Positions 43,369 to 52,178 of a DNA stretch of 64,000 nucleotides are shown here, one piece after another. The first letter of the stretch is position 1. Each line of letters opens with the position of its first letter. Below the pieces are notes generated by a model that saw only the letters and a list, made by a program, of their open reading frames with translations, was not told where the DNA came from and did no database searches. Origin of the DNA: Bradyrhizobium mercantei. Lineage in GTDB: Bacteria; Pseudomonadota; Alphaproteobacteria; Rhizobiales; Xanthobacteraceae. The stretch spans positions 671,313-735,312 of the forward strand of contig NZ_MKFI01000002.1 of assembly GCF_001982635.1 (NCBI RefSeq), read 5' to 3'. The position numbers were made by a program, and so were the translations under genes.

Positions 43369-43712
43369 TGTCTCCGCTCAAGCCGCAAGCCACCTATGAC
43401 GACTTCGCCCGCCTCGACATCAGGATCGGCAAGGTGGTCGAGGTGCAGCCGTTTCCCCGCGCCCGCAACCCCTCCTACAAGGTCGGCGTCGATGTCGGCG
43501 CCGAGCGGATCATGTGGTCGAGCGCACAGCTCACGAATTATGAGCCGGCGGCGCTGGTCGGCTCGCTGGTCGTGTGCATCTGCAATCTGGGTCCGAAGAA
43601 TATCGCCGGTTTCACCTCGGAACTCTTGATCCTCGGCGCCAGGGGCGCCGGCGGCGAGGTGATCGTGCTCGGCCCGCGCAGCGAGGTTGCGATCGGCGAG
43701 CCGATCTTCTGA
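43368..43712 (+). CDS. CsaA-like tRNA-binding protein
   Basis: A 114-residue OB-fold protein. FARLDIRIGKVVEVQPFPRARNP, then SAQLTNY and LGPKNIAGFTSELLILGA match the tRNA-binding/CsaA family seen as a chaperone-like protein. Start overlaps the lysE stop (TGATG), so it is translationally coupled. Confidence 0.9.
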   Translation: MSPLKPQATYDDFARLDIRIGKVVEVQPFPRARNPSYKVGVDVGAERIMWSSAQLTNYEPAALVGSLVVCICNLGPKNIAGFTSELLILGARGAGGEVIVLGPRSEVAIGEPIF

Positions 43713-43853
43713 CGCCGCCCACCGATCACGGCCGCGTGATTCAAATCGTCTGGAATCCCCGTAGTTTACCGATGGGGGATGATCCGGATTCTCCGTGCCT
43801 TCGCGCGCTGCTATTCCAGCGCACGAGAATCGCTTCGGCATGGGAATCGGAAG

Positions 43854-44084
43854 ATGTCTGCAGTTTTCTTTCACTGCTCCGACGACAAGCACGTCATCCT
43901 GGATCGCACCGGCTTCGCAATGGACCTTGCGGAGGCGCGCCTGCATGCGGAGCAGCTGGCGCGCAGCTTTGTCATGACACCGAGCATCGAAGACTGGCGC
44001 AATTGGGCGGTCCACGTCACCGACGATATCGGGACCGAGATTTTCGAGCTGCCGTTCACCGCCGTCCTCGGCGAATTGCACTGA
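43854..44084 (+). CDS. DUF6894-like protein, copy 1
   Basis: A 76-residue protein: AVFFHCSDDKHVILDRTGFAMDL, AEARLHAEQLARSFV, then a short strand pair. The pattern resembles DUF6894, common in multiple copies in Bradyrhizobium and of unknown function. A second copy is encoded at 44591. Confidence 0.72.
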   Translation: MSAVFFHCSDDKHVILDRTGFAMDLAEARLHAEQLARSFVMTPSIEDWRNWAVHVTDDIGTEIFELPFTAVLGELH

Positions 44085-44093
44085 GGGCGCGCC

Positions 44094-44267
44094 ATGAACT
44101 CGATGGAACTCGCCCTGCGACCCCTGCGCCGCCGCCTCGCCCACCTCGTTGAGCGCTGCGTCGCGCTGATCGACGGCGTCATCAACCCCTATCGCCCCGA
44201 ACTGTATTACATGCGCGGGCCCGGCCCGAAGTGCCGCGCCCGGCGGCAGGCCGCATTGCGCGACTAG
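44094..44267 (+). CDS. Small basic protein (57 residues)
   Basis: MNSMELALRPLRRRLAHLVE begins it; the C-terminus is Arg-rich (KCRARRQAALRD). GAGGGCGC precedes the ATG and it starts nine bases after the DUF6894-like gene, so it is probably in the same transcript. No family is recognised. Confidence 0.55.
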   Translation: MNSMELALRPLRRRLAHLVERCVALIDGVINPYRPELYYMRGPGPKCRARRQAALRD

Positions 44268-44284
44268 TTCGAGGGCTCCGCGAC

Positions 44285-44322
44285 GAGAAAAGGCCGGCGG
44301 GCGTTACGCCACCGGCCTTCTC
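44285..44322 (+). terminator. Hairpin after the DUF6894 operon
   Basis: AAGGCCGG/CCGGCCTT stem with outer GAGA/TCTC pairing and a GTTAC loop. The T-run is weak. The 323-base interval 44268-44590 holds no gene. Confidence 0.55.
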
Positions 44323-44590
44323 CTGCAGCTGCCGGTTCCCGGAGTCCGGTTCCGCTGCAATTCCAATTGGGCTCAAGCTTGCGCCGACTGTTTTAATCAA
44401 ATCTTAACGGCATGGCGGTGAGCTGGGTCACAGGACTCCTTCGCCGTGCCGCGCGTGCTTGATCGTTCATCGTGCTTGACGCGTTGCACATCGTTTTTGC
44501 GCGGATCGCTCGACGATTGTGCGCGATGCATCTTAGGGAACGCTCGACTCAGTGTTACCCTGTGATGCAAACCGAAACGGAGACTTCGGG

Positions 44591-44827
44591 ATGCCGTACT
44601 ACACCTTCGATCTCGTGGTGGGGGACGAGTTCCGCAATCAAGGAACGATCATCCTCGAAAATATCAACGTCGCTTCCGACCGTGCCGACCAGCTCGCCAA
44701 CGAGCTGTCGCAGGTCAAGCCGGAGTTGAAAGCGCGCGGTTGCGCGGTGCGCGTCACCGACATCGACCGGCGCGAACTCTACCGTACGCCGCTCGATCCC
44801 GTGCCGCAGTGGCGCAGGGCGGGCTAG
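44591..44827 (+). CDS. DUF6894-like protein, copy 2
   Basis: A 78-residue protein: YYTFDLVVGDEFRNQGTIIL, ASDRADQLANELSQVKPEL, then VRVTDIDRRELYRTPLD. It shares the overall pattern with the protein at 43854, though the mid-region differs. Function unknown. Confidence 0.65.
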   Translation: MPYYTFDLVVGDEFRNQGTIILENINVASDRADQLANELSQVKPELKARGCAVRVTDIDRRELYRTPLDPVPQWRRAG

Positions 44828-44939
44828 CGTCCGCAGGCTTCGGGTTCAGCTGATCGTGCCCGTCGGCGCGCGGTCCTGATCTTGCTGCGCGGCAACCGGT
44901 GTTGTCGCATCTGCAAGACAAGTCTGCGCGCGGCCCGGA

Positions 44940-45461
44940 TCACTTCTTCAGATTCAAGCGGCCGATGAAGTCGCGCTTGCCAAGCGGCGCGCCCTTGTGG
45001 CGGAGGATGTCGTAGGCGGTGGTCGAATGGAAGAAGAAGTTCGGCAGCGAGAACGACATCAGGAAGCCTTCCGCCGTGAACGGCATCGACCGGTCGGCGA
45101 CCTTGAACGTCACCTCGCGCCCGATCAGTGCATTGACCGCATCCGGCGTCAGGGCTGACAATTCGCTCTGCGCGTCCTTCACCAGCGCCTGCAGCGCGGC
45201 GTAGTCGAGATCGGGCTTGCCGGACGGCGGAACGAACACGCCGTTCTTCGCGGCCTCCATCGCGCCACGGGAATGATGCGCGAGCGAGACCACCTGAAAG
45301 CGCAGCGGCAGCATATCCGGAAACAGCCGGGTCTCGACGATCTCGGCCGGATCGATGCCGTTCGCCTTGAAGTGCGCGAGGCCCTTGTCGAGAAAGCCCG
45401 AGGCGGCGCCGAGGATCTGCAGATAGTTTGCAACGGTCGCGTCGTAGAGTGAAAAGGTCAT
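44940..45461 (-). CDS. DUF1993 family protein
   Basis: A 173-residue helical protein of the DinB-like DUF1993 family: SLYDATVANYLQILGAASGFLD, LFPDMLPLRFQVVSLAHHSR and FFFHSTTAYDILRHKG. The two His regions fit a DinB-type metal site. The function is not known. The ATG at 45461 follows GGGGGAA. Confidence 0.85.
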   Translation of the reverse strand: MTFSLYDATVANYLQILGAASGFLDKGLAHFKANGIDPAEIVETRLFPDMLPLRFQVVSLAHHSRGAMEAAKNGVFVPPSGKPDLDYAALQALVKDAQSELSALTPDAVNALIGREVTFKVADRSMPFTAEGFLMSFSLPNFFFHSTTAYDILRHKGAPLGKRDFIGRLNLKK

Positions 45462-45613
45462 GGCGAATTCCCCCAGATAGAATTTGTCTTGCTGCTTGCC
45501 TAAGCAGAGTTCCCGGAATTTCCGGCGAACGCAAGCGACGCTTGGGGGGCACAACTCGAACGATCCGGCGGGCGGCACCGGACTCATTCGATCAGACATA
45601 GTGATTGACGTAA

Positions 45614-45799
45614 TCAGCTCTGATGCGGCCCGCGCATCATCTTCAAGGCGTCCTCGATGTGGCGCCAGTCGCGGGCGTCTTCGGTCTCGCCCTTGCTCTC
45701 GCAGGCCACTGCATTCTGCGCCGCCTGGGCAATCGCCTCTGGACCGTGCTTCAGCAACATCTGCCGGGCGATGGTGTGGATCTGCATCTCGGCTATCAT
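45614..45799 (-). CDS. Small conserved hypothetical protein (61 residues)
   Basis: IAEMQIHTIARQMLLKHGPE, then AQNAVACESKG and a helix DWRHIEDALKMMRG. GGAGAGCGCC precedes the ATG. Short helical proteins like this are common in Bradyrhizobium; role unknown. Confidence 0.65.
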   Translation of the reverse strand: MIAEMQIHTIARQMLLKHGPEAIAQAAQNAVACESKGETEDARDWRHIEDALKMMRGPHQS

Positions 45800-45967
45800 G
45801 GCGCTCTCCTCGGCTGTCGACTGCCGCAGGGAGGCGTGTGCGCATCCCCGCGGCGCTGACATAGAAACCGCGCAGCGCCGCGTCTGGTTCCCGCAATCGA
45901 CGGTTCCCATGCGTCGCGGCGGCAGTTACAGAGAGGCGAATTCCGCTCCGTCCCGGGTTGCCGCACC

Positions 45968-46696
45968 ATGGCGCAGAACATCTATGACGATCCCGGCTTC
46001 TTCGCCGGCTACAGCCAGTTGCCGCGGCAGGTCCGCGGACTGCTCGGTGCGCCCGAATGGCCCGCGATTCGTGCCATGCTGCCCGAGATCGCGGGCAAGC
46101 GCGTGGTCGATCTCGGCTGCGGCTTCGGCTGGGTGGCGCGCTGGATGCGCGAGCAAGGCGCCTCCGGCGTGCTCGGTGTCGACCTCTCGCAGAACATGAT
46201 CGCCCGCGCCGGCGCCATGACGCAGGATCCGGCCATCACCTACGAGATCGCCGACCTCGAAACGCTGGAGCTGCCGAAAGCCACCTTCGATCTCGCCTAC
46301 AGCGCCCTCACCTTCCACTACATCAGGGACTTCGATCGCCTGGCGCGCATGCTGTACCGCACGCTGGTCCCGGACGGGTATCTGGTCTTCACCATCGAGC
46401 ACCCGATCTACATGGCGGCCGCCCATCCGGACTGGGGACAGGACCAGGACGGCCGCAAGACCTGGCCGGTCAACCGCTACTTCATCGAGGGCGAACGCAG
46501 GACGGATTGGTACGTCAAGGGCGTGCTGAAATATCACCGCACCATCGGCACCACGCTCAACGCATTGATCGGCGCCGGCTTCACCCTGCGCCATGTCGAG
46601 GAATTCTCCCCGACGCGCGAGCAGATCAAGGCTGCGCCTGAACTGGCCGACGAGCTGGAACGGCCGATGATGATGCTGGTGTCGGCGCAACGGTAA
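45968..46696 (+). CDS. Class I SAM-dependent methyltransferase
   Basis: A 242-residue methyltransferase. Motif I VVDLGCGFGWVARWM, motif II GVLGVDLSQNMIARA and the post-motif YEIADLETLELP are clear. Small-molecule substrate is likely (similar in pattern to UbiE/malonyl-CoA methyltransferase types). It is convergent with the small gene at 46699. Confidence 0.88.
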   Translation: MAQNIYDDPGFFAGYSQLPRQVRGLLGAPEWPAIRAMLPEIAGKRVVDLGCGFGWVARWMREQGASGVLGVDLSQNMIARAGAMTQDPAITYEIADLETLELPKATFDLAYSALTFHYIRDFDRLARMLYRTLVPDGYLVFTIEHPIYMAAAHPDWGQDQDGRKTWPVNRYFIEGERRTDWYVKGVLKYHRTIGTTLNALIGAGFTLRHVEEFSPTREQIKAAPELADELERPMMMLVSAQR

Positions 46697-46698
46697 CG

Positions 46699-46905
46699 TC
46701 AGGCCGCGAGCAGCTTGTCGAACTCCTCGGGCGGGTATGATTTTCCGTCCTTGTCGGTGATCACCACGTGCCACCCCTCGCTCGCCCAGACCCTGGCCTT
46801 GGCGATGATGATGAAGGTGCTCTCCCGCTCGATCCTGACCGTTTCGTTCTCGCGTTCTGCGATCATCTTGTAGGCCAACGCTTGTCCCTCGCCGACGTCA
46901 TCCAT
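46699..46905 (-). CDS. Conserved hypothetical protein (68 residues)
   Basis: MDDVGEGQALAYKMIAEREN, then IIAKARVWASEGWHVVITDKDG and PPEEFDKLLA. Compact alpha/beta pattern, unknown function. It ends two bases from the methyltransferase stop. Confidence 0.65.
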   Translation of the reverse strand: MDDVGEGQALAYKMIAERENETVRIERESTFIIIAKARVWASEGWHVVITDKDGKSYPPEEFDKLLAA

Positions 46906-47010
46906 CCGGCGGTGTGTTGGCAGCGGCTTTGGGCCGCAATTCGCTGGGAGTGTGACAATTTGGTGGAACCGCCGGCGCCAGATAAGGCGGAGCGCAATTT
47001 GCGGTCGCGT

Positions 47011-48579
47011 CTATACCAACTTGCCCATCAAGGTCGGCATGTCCAGCGCCTGCGAGTTGACATTGACGCTGCGCGCGAATCGCATCTGCGGTCCCTCGAA
47101 GGTGCAGGTCACGGTGTCGCGGAACGCCGATTCCACGAACGTCCACGTCATCACGAAGGTGCGCAGGTCGCGCCAGGTGCCACCGGCGACCACGCGTATC
47201 ACGTCAGGCTGGTATTCGTGATGCAGCTTGTTGCCGGTCATCGTCGTGGTGCCCTCGCGCGGCGCATCGAGGCCGACCTCAACGCGGTGCGTGCCCCTGC
47301 CGTCCTCGAGCGTGAAGGTGCAGGTGTTGTCGGCGAAGCTGAGACTGACCGATTTGATCGCGTCGGCATTCTCGGGCATCTGCCAGGTCTTGCCGGAAAT
47401 CTGCGCCGCAACCGGCGACGAGGCCGCCACCAATGGCGGCAACAGCTGCAAGGCCGCGGTGCGCGCTTTCAGTCGGTCGGCGTCGGCATCGTTCTTCGCC
47501 GCGGTGCCTGCGAACATCGCCGGGAAATGCTTGAACACCAGCTTGTTGAAGCCGCTGCGTTGCGGAATGCCGGCGGTGATCGCGAGAACGGCGTTGTGCC
47601 TGGGAAACACGAAGCTGAGCTGGTCGAACAGGCCGTCGGCGTAGAACGTCTCGGGCCCGATCCACCATTGATAGCCATAGGTGTCCTTGACGTGCGGCTG
47701 CTGCACCGCCGCCACCCAATCGGCCGGCAACACCTGCTTGCCGTTCCATATGCCGTTCTGCGCATGCAGGATGCCGAGCTTGAGGCAATCGACCGTCTTC
47801 CAGCTCAGCCCGTTGGCGCCGGGCGAGATGCCCTCCGGCCCGACCGGCCACTCATAGCCTGCGATTCCAAGAGGATCAAAAAGCCGCGGCTTGAGATAAT
47901 CGGCGACCGTCTCGCCGGTCGTCTTGGTAACGATCGCGGACAGCAGATAGGTCGCGGCCGAGGTGTAGACCCATTTGGTGCCGGGCTGGTAGACGACCGG
48001 AATCTTGAAGAACTCGGCGACCCAGCTGGTCTTGATCGGCCGCCACGCCGAACCCGAGGTCATCGACGCATGGCCGGTGCGCATGGTGAGGAGATCCTCG
48101 ACCGTCATCGCCGCAAGCTTGTCGTCGACGACAGGCGGCAGTTTGTCCTTGAAGAACGACACCGCCTTGTCCTGAAGGCCGAAGCGCTTGTCGGCCATCG
48201 CGAGCCCGACCGCGCACACGGTGACGCTTTTGGTCAGCGAATGCATCATGTGGTTGCGGTCGGCGCGATACGGCGACCACCAGCCCTCCGCGACCACCTT
48301 GCCGTTGCGCCAGAGCATGAAGCTGTGCAGCTCGTAACCCTGGCGGTCGACCTCGTCGAGGAAATCGAGAATCGCCGATGGCGCGATACCCTGGTCCTCC
48401 GGCCGGCCGCGCGACAATCCGTCGGCAAAGGCGGTCTCGGCCTGCGCCGCCGTCACCGCGCCGAAGCGTCCGTCCGGCGCCAGCAGCACGGCGCCGCCGC
48501 CCAGCAACAGTTGCAATGCCCCGCGCCGCGATGGGCGGCCCAATGCGACGCCGTCCGTTTCTTGATTGTTGTTTGGCAT
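47011..48579 (-). CDS. Class C beta-lactamase-fold serine hydrolase, exported
   Basis: A 522-residue protein. A Tat-type signal is present (RPSRRGALQLLLGGGAVLL). The catalytic SxxK is in MMHSLTKSVTV (Ser near residue 113) and the YxS/N equivalent in YTSAATYLLS. Relatives include esterases and D-aminopeptidases. A C-terminal beta-rich extension of about 130 residues after the hydrolase is typical of periplasmic members. Start at 48579 is chosen because the twin-Arg motif follows closely. Confidence 0.87.
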   Translation of the reverse strand: MPNNNQETDGVALGRPSRRGALQLLLGGGAVLLAPDGRFGAVTAAQAETAFADGLSRGRPEDQGIAPSAILDFLDEVDRQGYELHSFMLWRNGKVVAEGWWSPYRADRNHMMHSLTKSVTVCAVGLAMADKRFGLQDKAVSFFKDKLPPVVDDKLAAMTVEDLLTMRTGHASMTSGSAWRPIKTSWVAEFFKIPVVYQPGTKWVYTSAATYLLSAIVTKTTGETVADYLKPRLFDPLGIAGYEWPVGPEGISPGANGLSWKTVDCLKLGILHAQNGIWNGKQVLPADWVAAVQQPHVKDTYGYQWWIGPETFYADGLFDQLSFVFPRHNAVLAITAGIPQRSGFNKLVFKHFPAMFAGTAAKNDADADRLKARTAALQLLPPLVAASSPVAAQISGKTWQMPENADAIKSVSLSFADNTCTFTLEDGRGTHRVEVGLDAPREGTTTMTGNKLHHEYQPDVIRVVAGGTWRDLRTFVMTWTFVESAFRDTVTCTFEGPQMRFARSVNVNSQALDMPTLMGKLV

Positions 48580-48660
48580 GGGCCGTCCTCCGAACGCAGA
48601 ACGGAGGTTATGGTTCCGGCCCGCGCTGTCAACGCATCCGGTACGCATGGCCGCCACAAG

Positions 48661-48697
48661 AAAAATCCCGCCTTGGCGGGACACTCCAAGGCGGGGA
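48661..48697 (-). terminator. Terminator for rlpA
   Basis: Stem CCCGCCTTGG/CCAAGGCGGG followed on the minus strand by ATTTTTC, about 170 bp after the rlpA stop. Confidence 0.75.
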
Positions 48698-48867
48698 AGG
48701 TTCATTGGGTAGAAATCCACGCGCCTGGAAATGGCGTGCGCGGGAAGTAGCGGCGCCAATTCTATTTGGACGGGCGGTTCGGACAACAGGATTAATGCGC
48801 GCACAATGCCGGGAGATTTTCCCGATCCGGCTGGCAAAAATCCCGACCCTGGCTGATGCGCCGCGGC

Positions 48868-49449
48868 TCACTCGACCACGTCGAGCCGGACATTGGCGAC
48901 GCCCTTGCCGATCATGCCGAGCGACTGTGCGGCAGAATAGGAGACATCCACGATGCGTCCGGGAACGTAGGGTCCGCGGTCATTGACACGCACGGTGACC
49001 GAGCGGCCGCTCTTGACATCGGTGACGCGCAGCCTGGTGCCGAACGGCAGGGTCGGATGCGCCGCGGTCAGCTCGCGTCCGTCGAATTTCTCACCGCTCG
49101 CGGTGGGCTGCGCCTCGCTGTAGAAGCTGGCGACCCCTTGCGACGCGATCTTCGTGTCGCCGGATTTGCGCGAGGCATAAGGCCTGTGCGAACGCGTCGT
49201 TGCGACGCGTGTGCGTGGTGCCGACGACGCAGCCCGTGTCGGTTGGATCGAGACCGATCGGCTGGCAAGCGCCTGCGATCGCTCGTTGACGACCGAGGAC
49301 TGCGCGCAGGCCGCAAGCGAGGCCGCCCCGATCACGACGGCGAGCAGCTGCAGTGGCTTTCGTGCATGCGAAAACAGGATCGGAGGCGCCGCGCCGCGCG
49401 CGCTGCGTTTGACGCCGACGTACGAGATGACTGCATCGTCGCGTGACAT
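48868..49449 (-). CDS. rlpA: RlpA-like septal ring lytic transglycosylase lipoprotein
   Basis: A 193-residue lipoprotein with lipobox LAACAQ near residue 46. The double-psi beta-barrel is clear: GVASFYSEAQPTASGEKFDG, ELTAAHPTLPFGT, VRVNDRGPYVPGRIVDVS. It lacks a SPOR domain. It is thought to cleave denuded glycan strands during division. The long open frame upstream of 49449 is rejected because it is opposite the Pro/Ala-rich gene. Confidence 0.9.
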   Translation of the reverse strand: MSRDDAVISYVGVKRSARGAAPPILFSHARKPLQLLAVVIGAASLAACAQSSVVNERSQALASRSVSIQPTRAASSAPRTRVATTRSHRPYASRKSGDTKIASQGVASFYSEAQPTASGEKFDGRELTAAHPTLPFGTRLRVTDVKSGRSVTVRVNDRGPYVPGRIVDVSYSAAQSLGMIGKGVANVRLDVVE

Positions 49450-49818
49450 GTTGCACCCCCAACTCGCGCCCCCAGCCCAAGCCGAAAATCCAACACCGCC
49501 TATCAGCCGAATCCAATCGGGGCGGAACGGAGGCAGAGTGCGACGAGATGCAGCTTGCGCGCTGCGATTTCCCCTCGGCTGTGGTGGATGCGCAACACAA
49601 CCCGATCGAGACACGGCGCGAGACTTCGCGCGGCGAGCACGCCTCCACCGGCGCCCCGGCTCCAGCGCCGGTTCCCGAAACTCCCCAACCTCTCCACCCT
49701 CTTGCCTTGCTTTGGTCAAACCGGACTGGAGTCGTGGGGCCCGGGCCAGGGGTCGAAACAGAGCGAGGATTCGCCGGCCGCCATTTGCGGTTGACCTTGG
49801 ACTGAAACGGGGACCGCC
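49450..49818. other. Divergent promoter region
   Basis: A 369-base interval between rlpA and the Pro/Ala-rich gene. No gene or repeat family is recognised. Confidence 0.45.
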
Positions 49819-50910
49819 ATGCAATCCACACTTAAAGACGCTGATCCGCACGATATTTTCGCGATCGAACCTAGCTTCGCGCCGGCCCGCCCGGACAACA
49901 CCGCCGCTGCACCAGCCCCCGCAGGCAAGGCAGCGCCGGGGCCGCGCGAGCCGTATTTCGGGCCGAACCTCGCCCCCTCGTCCACGCCATCGATCGCGTA
50001 CGCGGCGGCCGCCGCTTCGGTGCCGCCGGTCGCGCCAACGCCCGTGACGCCGGTGCCGCCACCCGCGCCGGAATACAGCGCGCCAAGCCACGACGGACGA
50101 CTGGACGACATCAGACTGGAGCGCGCACCGCGCCCCACCAACAAATGGGCGATCCGCGCCTTCTGGTTCCTGTTCGCGATCGCCGGCGCCATGGGCACCG
50201 CGGCGTGGCAGCACTACGGACATCGCGTCAAACAGCTGGCGGCGGAGTACGTGCCGCAGGTCGAGGCCCTGACATCGCTGCTGCCGGGCAAAGCCGCTCC
50301 CGCAGCAGCCGACCAGGCAAGCCCGCCCGTGGCGCAAGCCGCCGCCACTGATCAGCCCGCCGAGGCCGCTCCGGCGGCTGCGCCGCAAGACGTCGCCGCC
50401 GCGCAGCCGGCGGCCGCTGCAGCTCCGGTCGCCGCCGCGGCACCGGTCGCGCCCGCCGCTCCGACGACGCCGGCTGTCGCCGCAGCCGCGCCTGACCAAA
50501 CGCAGCTGCTGCAGTCGATGGCACGTGATCTCGCGTCGATGGGGCAGCAGATCGAGCAGCTCAAGACCAGCATCGATCAGCTCAAGGCGAGCCAGGATCA
50601 GCTGACGCAGCGGGTCGCAAGGACGACCGAGACCCGGGCCGTCGAGCCACGGCCGGCCGCGCCGCGCCCGCGCGCCGCGGTCACGCCTCAGGCGGCGCCG
50701 CATGCGGCCGTTGCTCCGCCTCCGGTACGCCGGCCGGCGCAGGCCTATATCCCGCCGCCCCCGCCCGCATCGGCGGCGCCGCTGCCGGCCCCCGTGGCTG
50801 CCGCGCCGCAGCCTGCGGCACCACGGCCGGTGCAATCGCAGCAGCAATCCAGCGTCGTTGATGCAGACGATGGCGGCCCTGTGGTTCGGCCGCCGATGCC
50901 GCTGCGCTGA
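49819..50910 (+). CDS. Pro/Ala-rich single-pass membrane protein
   Basis: A 363-residue protein. Residues about 1-105 are disordered and Pro/Ala-rich; AIRAFWFLFAIAGAMGTAAW (about 114-133) is one transmembrane helix; residues about 225-270 (LLQSMARDLASMGQQIEQLK) form a coiled coil; the tail is Pro/Ala-rich. This layout resembles envelope or polar organising proteins but no family is recognised. Confidence 0.75.
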   Translation: MQSTLKDADPHDIFAIEPSFAPARPDNTAAAPAPAGKAAPGPREPYFGPNLAPSSTPSIAYAAAAASVPPVAPTPVTPVPPPAPEYSAPSHDGRLDDIRLERAPRPTNKWAIRAFWFLFAIAGAMGTAAWQHYGHRVKQLAAEYVPQVEALTSLLPGKAAPAAADQASPPVAQAAATDQPAEAAPAAAPQDVAAAQPAAAAAPVAAAAPVAPAAPTTPAVAAAAPDQTQLLQSMARDLASMGQQIEQLKTSIDQLKASQDQLTQRVARTTETRAVEPRPAAPRPRAAVTPQAAPHAAVAPPPVRRPAQAYIPPPPPASAAPLPAPVAAAPQPAAPRPVQSQQQSSVVDADDGGPVVRPPMPLR

Positions 50911-50926
50911 GGGCGAGCCGGCCTAC

Positions 50927-50972
50927 AAAAAAGCGGCCGATCGCGCTGACGCAATCGGCCGCTTTGTACTTC
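50927..50972. terminator. Bidirectional terminator
   Basis: Stem AAGCGGCCGAT/ATCGGCCGCTT between convergent genes, with a six-T run on the minus strand, so strongest for the L,D-transpeptidase gene. Confidence 0.8.
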
Positions 50973-50981
50973 GAATAAGCG

Positions 50982-51611
50982 TTACGCGCTCTGTCCCGGC
51001 GGCAGCACGACCACGGTCGCGCCCGGCTTGACGTGCTGGTAGAGGTCGATGACGTCGGCGTTATTCATACGGATACAGCCCGACGAGATCGCCTGCCCGA
51101 TATACTCGGGCTGGTTGGTGCCGTGGATGCGGTACAGCGTGTCCTTGTTGCCCTGGTAGAGGTAGATGCCGCGGGCACCGAGCGGATTGGCCGGTCCACC
51201 GGCAACCCGCTTCGGATACGGCCCGAGCCGCTCCTGGATGTCCTGGGTCGGAACCCAATCGGGCCACTCCGCCATGCGGCCGACCGTGGCCACCCCGAAG
51301 AACGCCATCGCCTCCTCGCCGACGGCGACGCCGTAGCGGATCGCCTTGCCGCCGGGCAGCACGTAATAGAGGTAGCGGGCGTCGGTATCGACCAGGATCG
51401 AACCCGGCTGCTCCCGCCGCGTGTAAGTGACAATGTGGCGCTGGAACTGATCCGGGATCTTGGCGTCCGCATAGGGCGGATGCGCCAGCAATTGCCGATC
51501 ACGCGGCGTCATCGCAGCATCCGTCACCGGCGACAGCGTCGCCTGCATGCAGCCGCCAAGTGCAAGCGAACCAACCAGCACTGCAGCAAGCCCCAACTTC
51601 GACACGATCAT
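50982..51611 (-). CDS. L,D-transpeptidase (YkuD) lipoprotein
   Basis: A 209-residue lipoprotein (lipobox LGGCMQ). The catalytic region RIHGTNQPEYIGQAISSGCIRMNNADV contains His and Cys of the YkuD fold. It makes 3-3 peptidoglycan crosslinks or links proteins to the wall. The extended N-terminal frame is not used because the lipoprotein signal begins at 51611. Confidence 0.92.
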   Translation of the reverse strand: MIVSKLGLAAVLVGSLALGGCMQATLSPVTDAAMTPRDRQLLAHPPYADAKIPDQFQRHIVTYTRREQPGSILVDTDARYLYYVLPGGKAIRYGVAVGEEAMAFFGVATVGRMAEWPDWVPTQDIQERLGPYPKRVAGGPANPLGARGIYLYQGNKDTLYRIHGTNQPEYIGQAISSGCIRMNNADVIDLYQHVKPGATVVVLPPGQSA

Positions 51612-51787
51612 TCTCCCCTGCGTCAACTTGTGGCAGTTGCTGCCGAAATCGTGCTGAAATCGTGGCAGCCCCGATTGGAACACGGCGGTTTGATCGGTTC
51701 CTTCGACAAGTGTGTCCTGACGGTTGCAGTCGGTTCCCGCGGACGCTAGCCTTGCGACAAAATGTCCAAAACACCGGGAGGAATTCG

Positions 51788-52168
51788 ATGCGTTACGCTC
51801 TGCTGATCGGCGGCCTGATTGTCGCGGCAACACCGGCCCATGCCGATCCGCGCGCGGCCTATGTCACGATGGTGCTGCAGGCCTTCGCCGCCAAGGTCGA
51901 GTGCCCCGGCACCGACCTGGTCTATCAGGATCTCGTGCAGCGGGCGCAGGACATGCACCTGCCCGACGGCACCACCGAACAGGTCCGCAAGGCGATCGCC
52001 TTCATGCACACCGGCGGCAAGATGGGCGAGAAGCAGGCCGACGACCTGATGACGGAAGTCGCGATCGCAACCCAGACCACCGACCTCGACCAGCGCCGCG
52101 CCGGCAGCATGACGACCTGGTGCCAGGACCAGAAGACGCGGCTCGCGGGCTACATCAGGACCAAATAG
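51788..52168 (+). CDS. Secreted hypothetical protein
   Basis: A 126-residue protein with signal peptide YALLIGGLIVAATPAHA. The mature part is helical with two Cys (VECPG and TWCQDQ). GGGAGGAATTCG is a good ribosome-binding site. No family is recognised. Confidence 0.7.
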   Translation: MRYALLIGGLIVAATPAHADPRAAYVTMVLQAFAAKVECPGTDLVYQDLVQRAQDMHLPDGTTEQVRKAIAFMHTGGKMGEKQADDLMTEVAIATQTTDLDQRRAGSMTTWCQDQKTRLAGYIRTK

Positions 52169-52178
52169 GCTCCGCCTC

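Noticed and set aside
46768..48750. A 660-codon plus-strand open frame
   Set aside because: It lies opposite the serine hydrolase gene and is rich in Arg/His as expected for the antisense of a GC-rich gene.
49450..50847. Long N-terminal extension of rlpA
   Set aside because: It is Arg/Gly-rich antisense to the Pro/Ala-rich membrane protein, and the lipoprotein signal starts at 49449.
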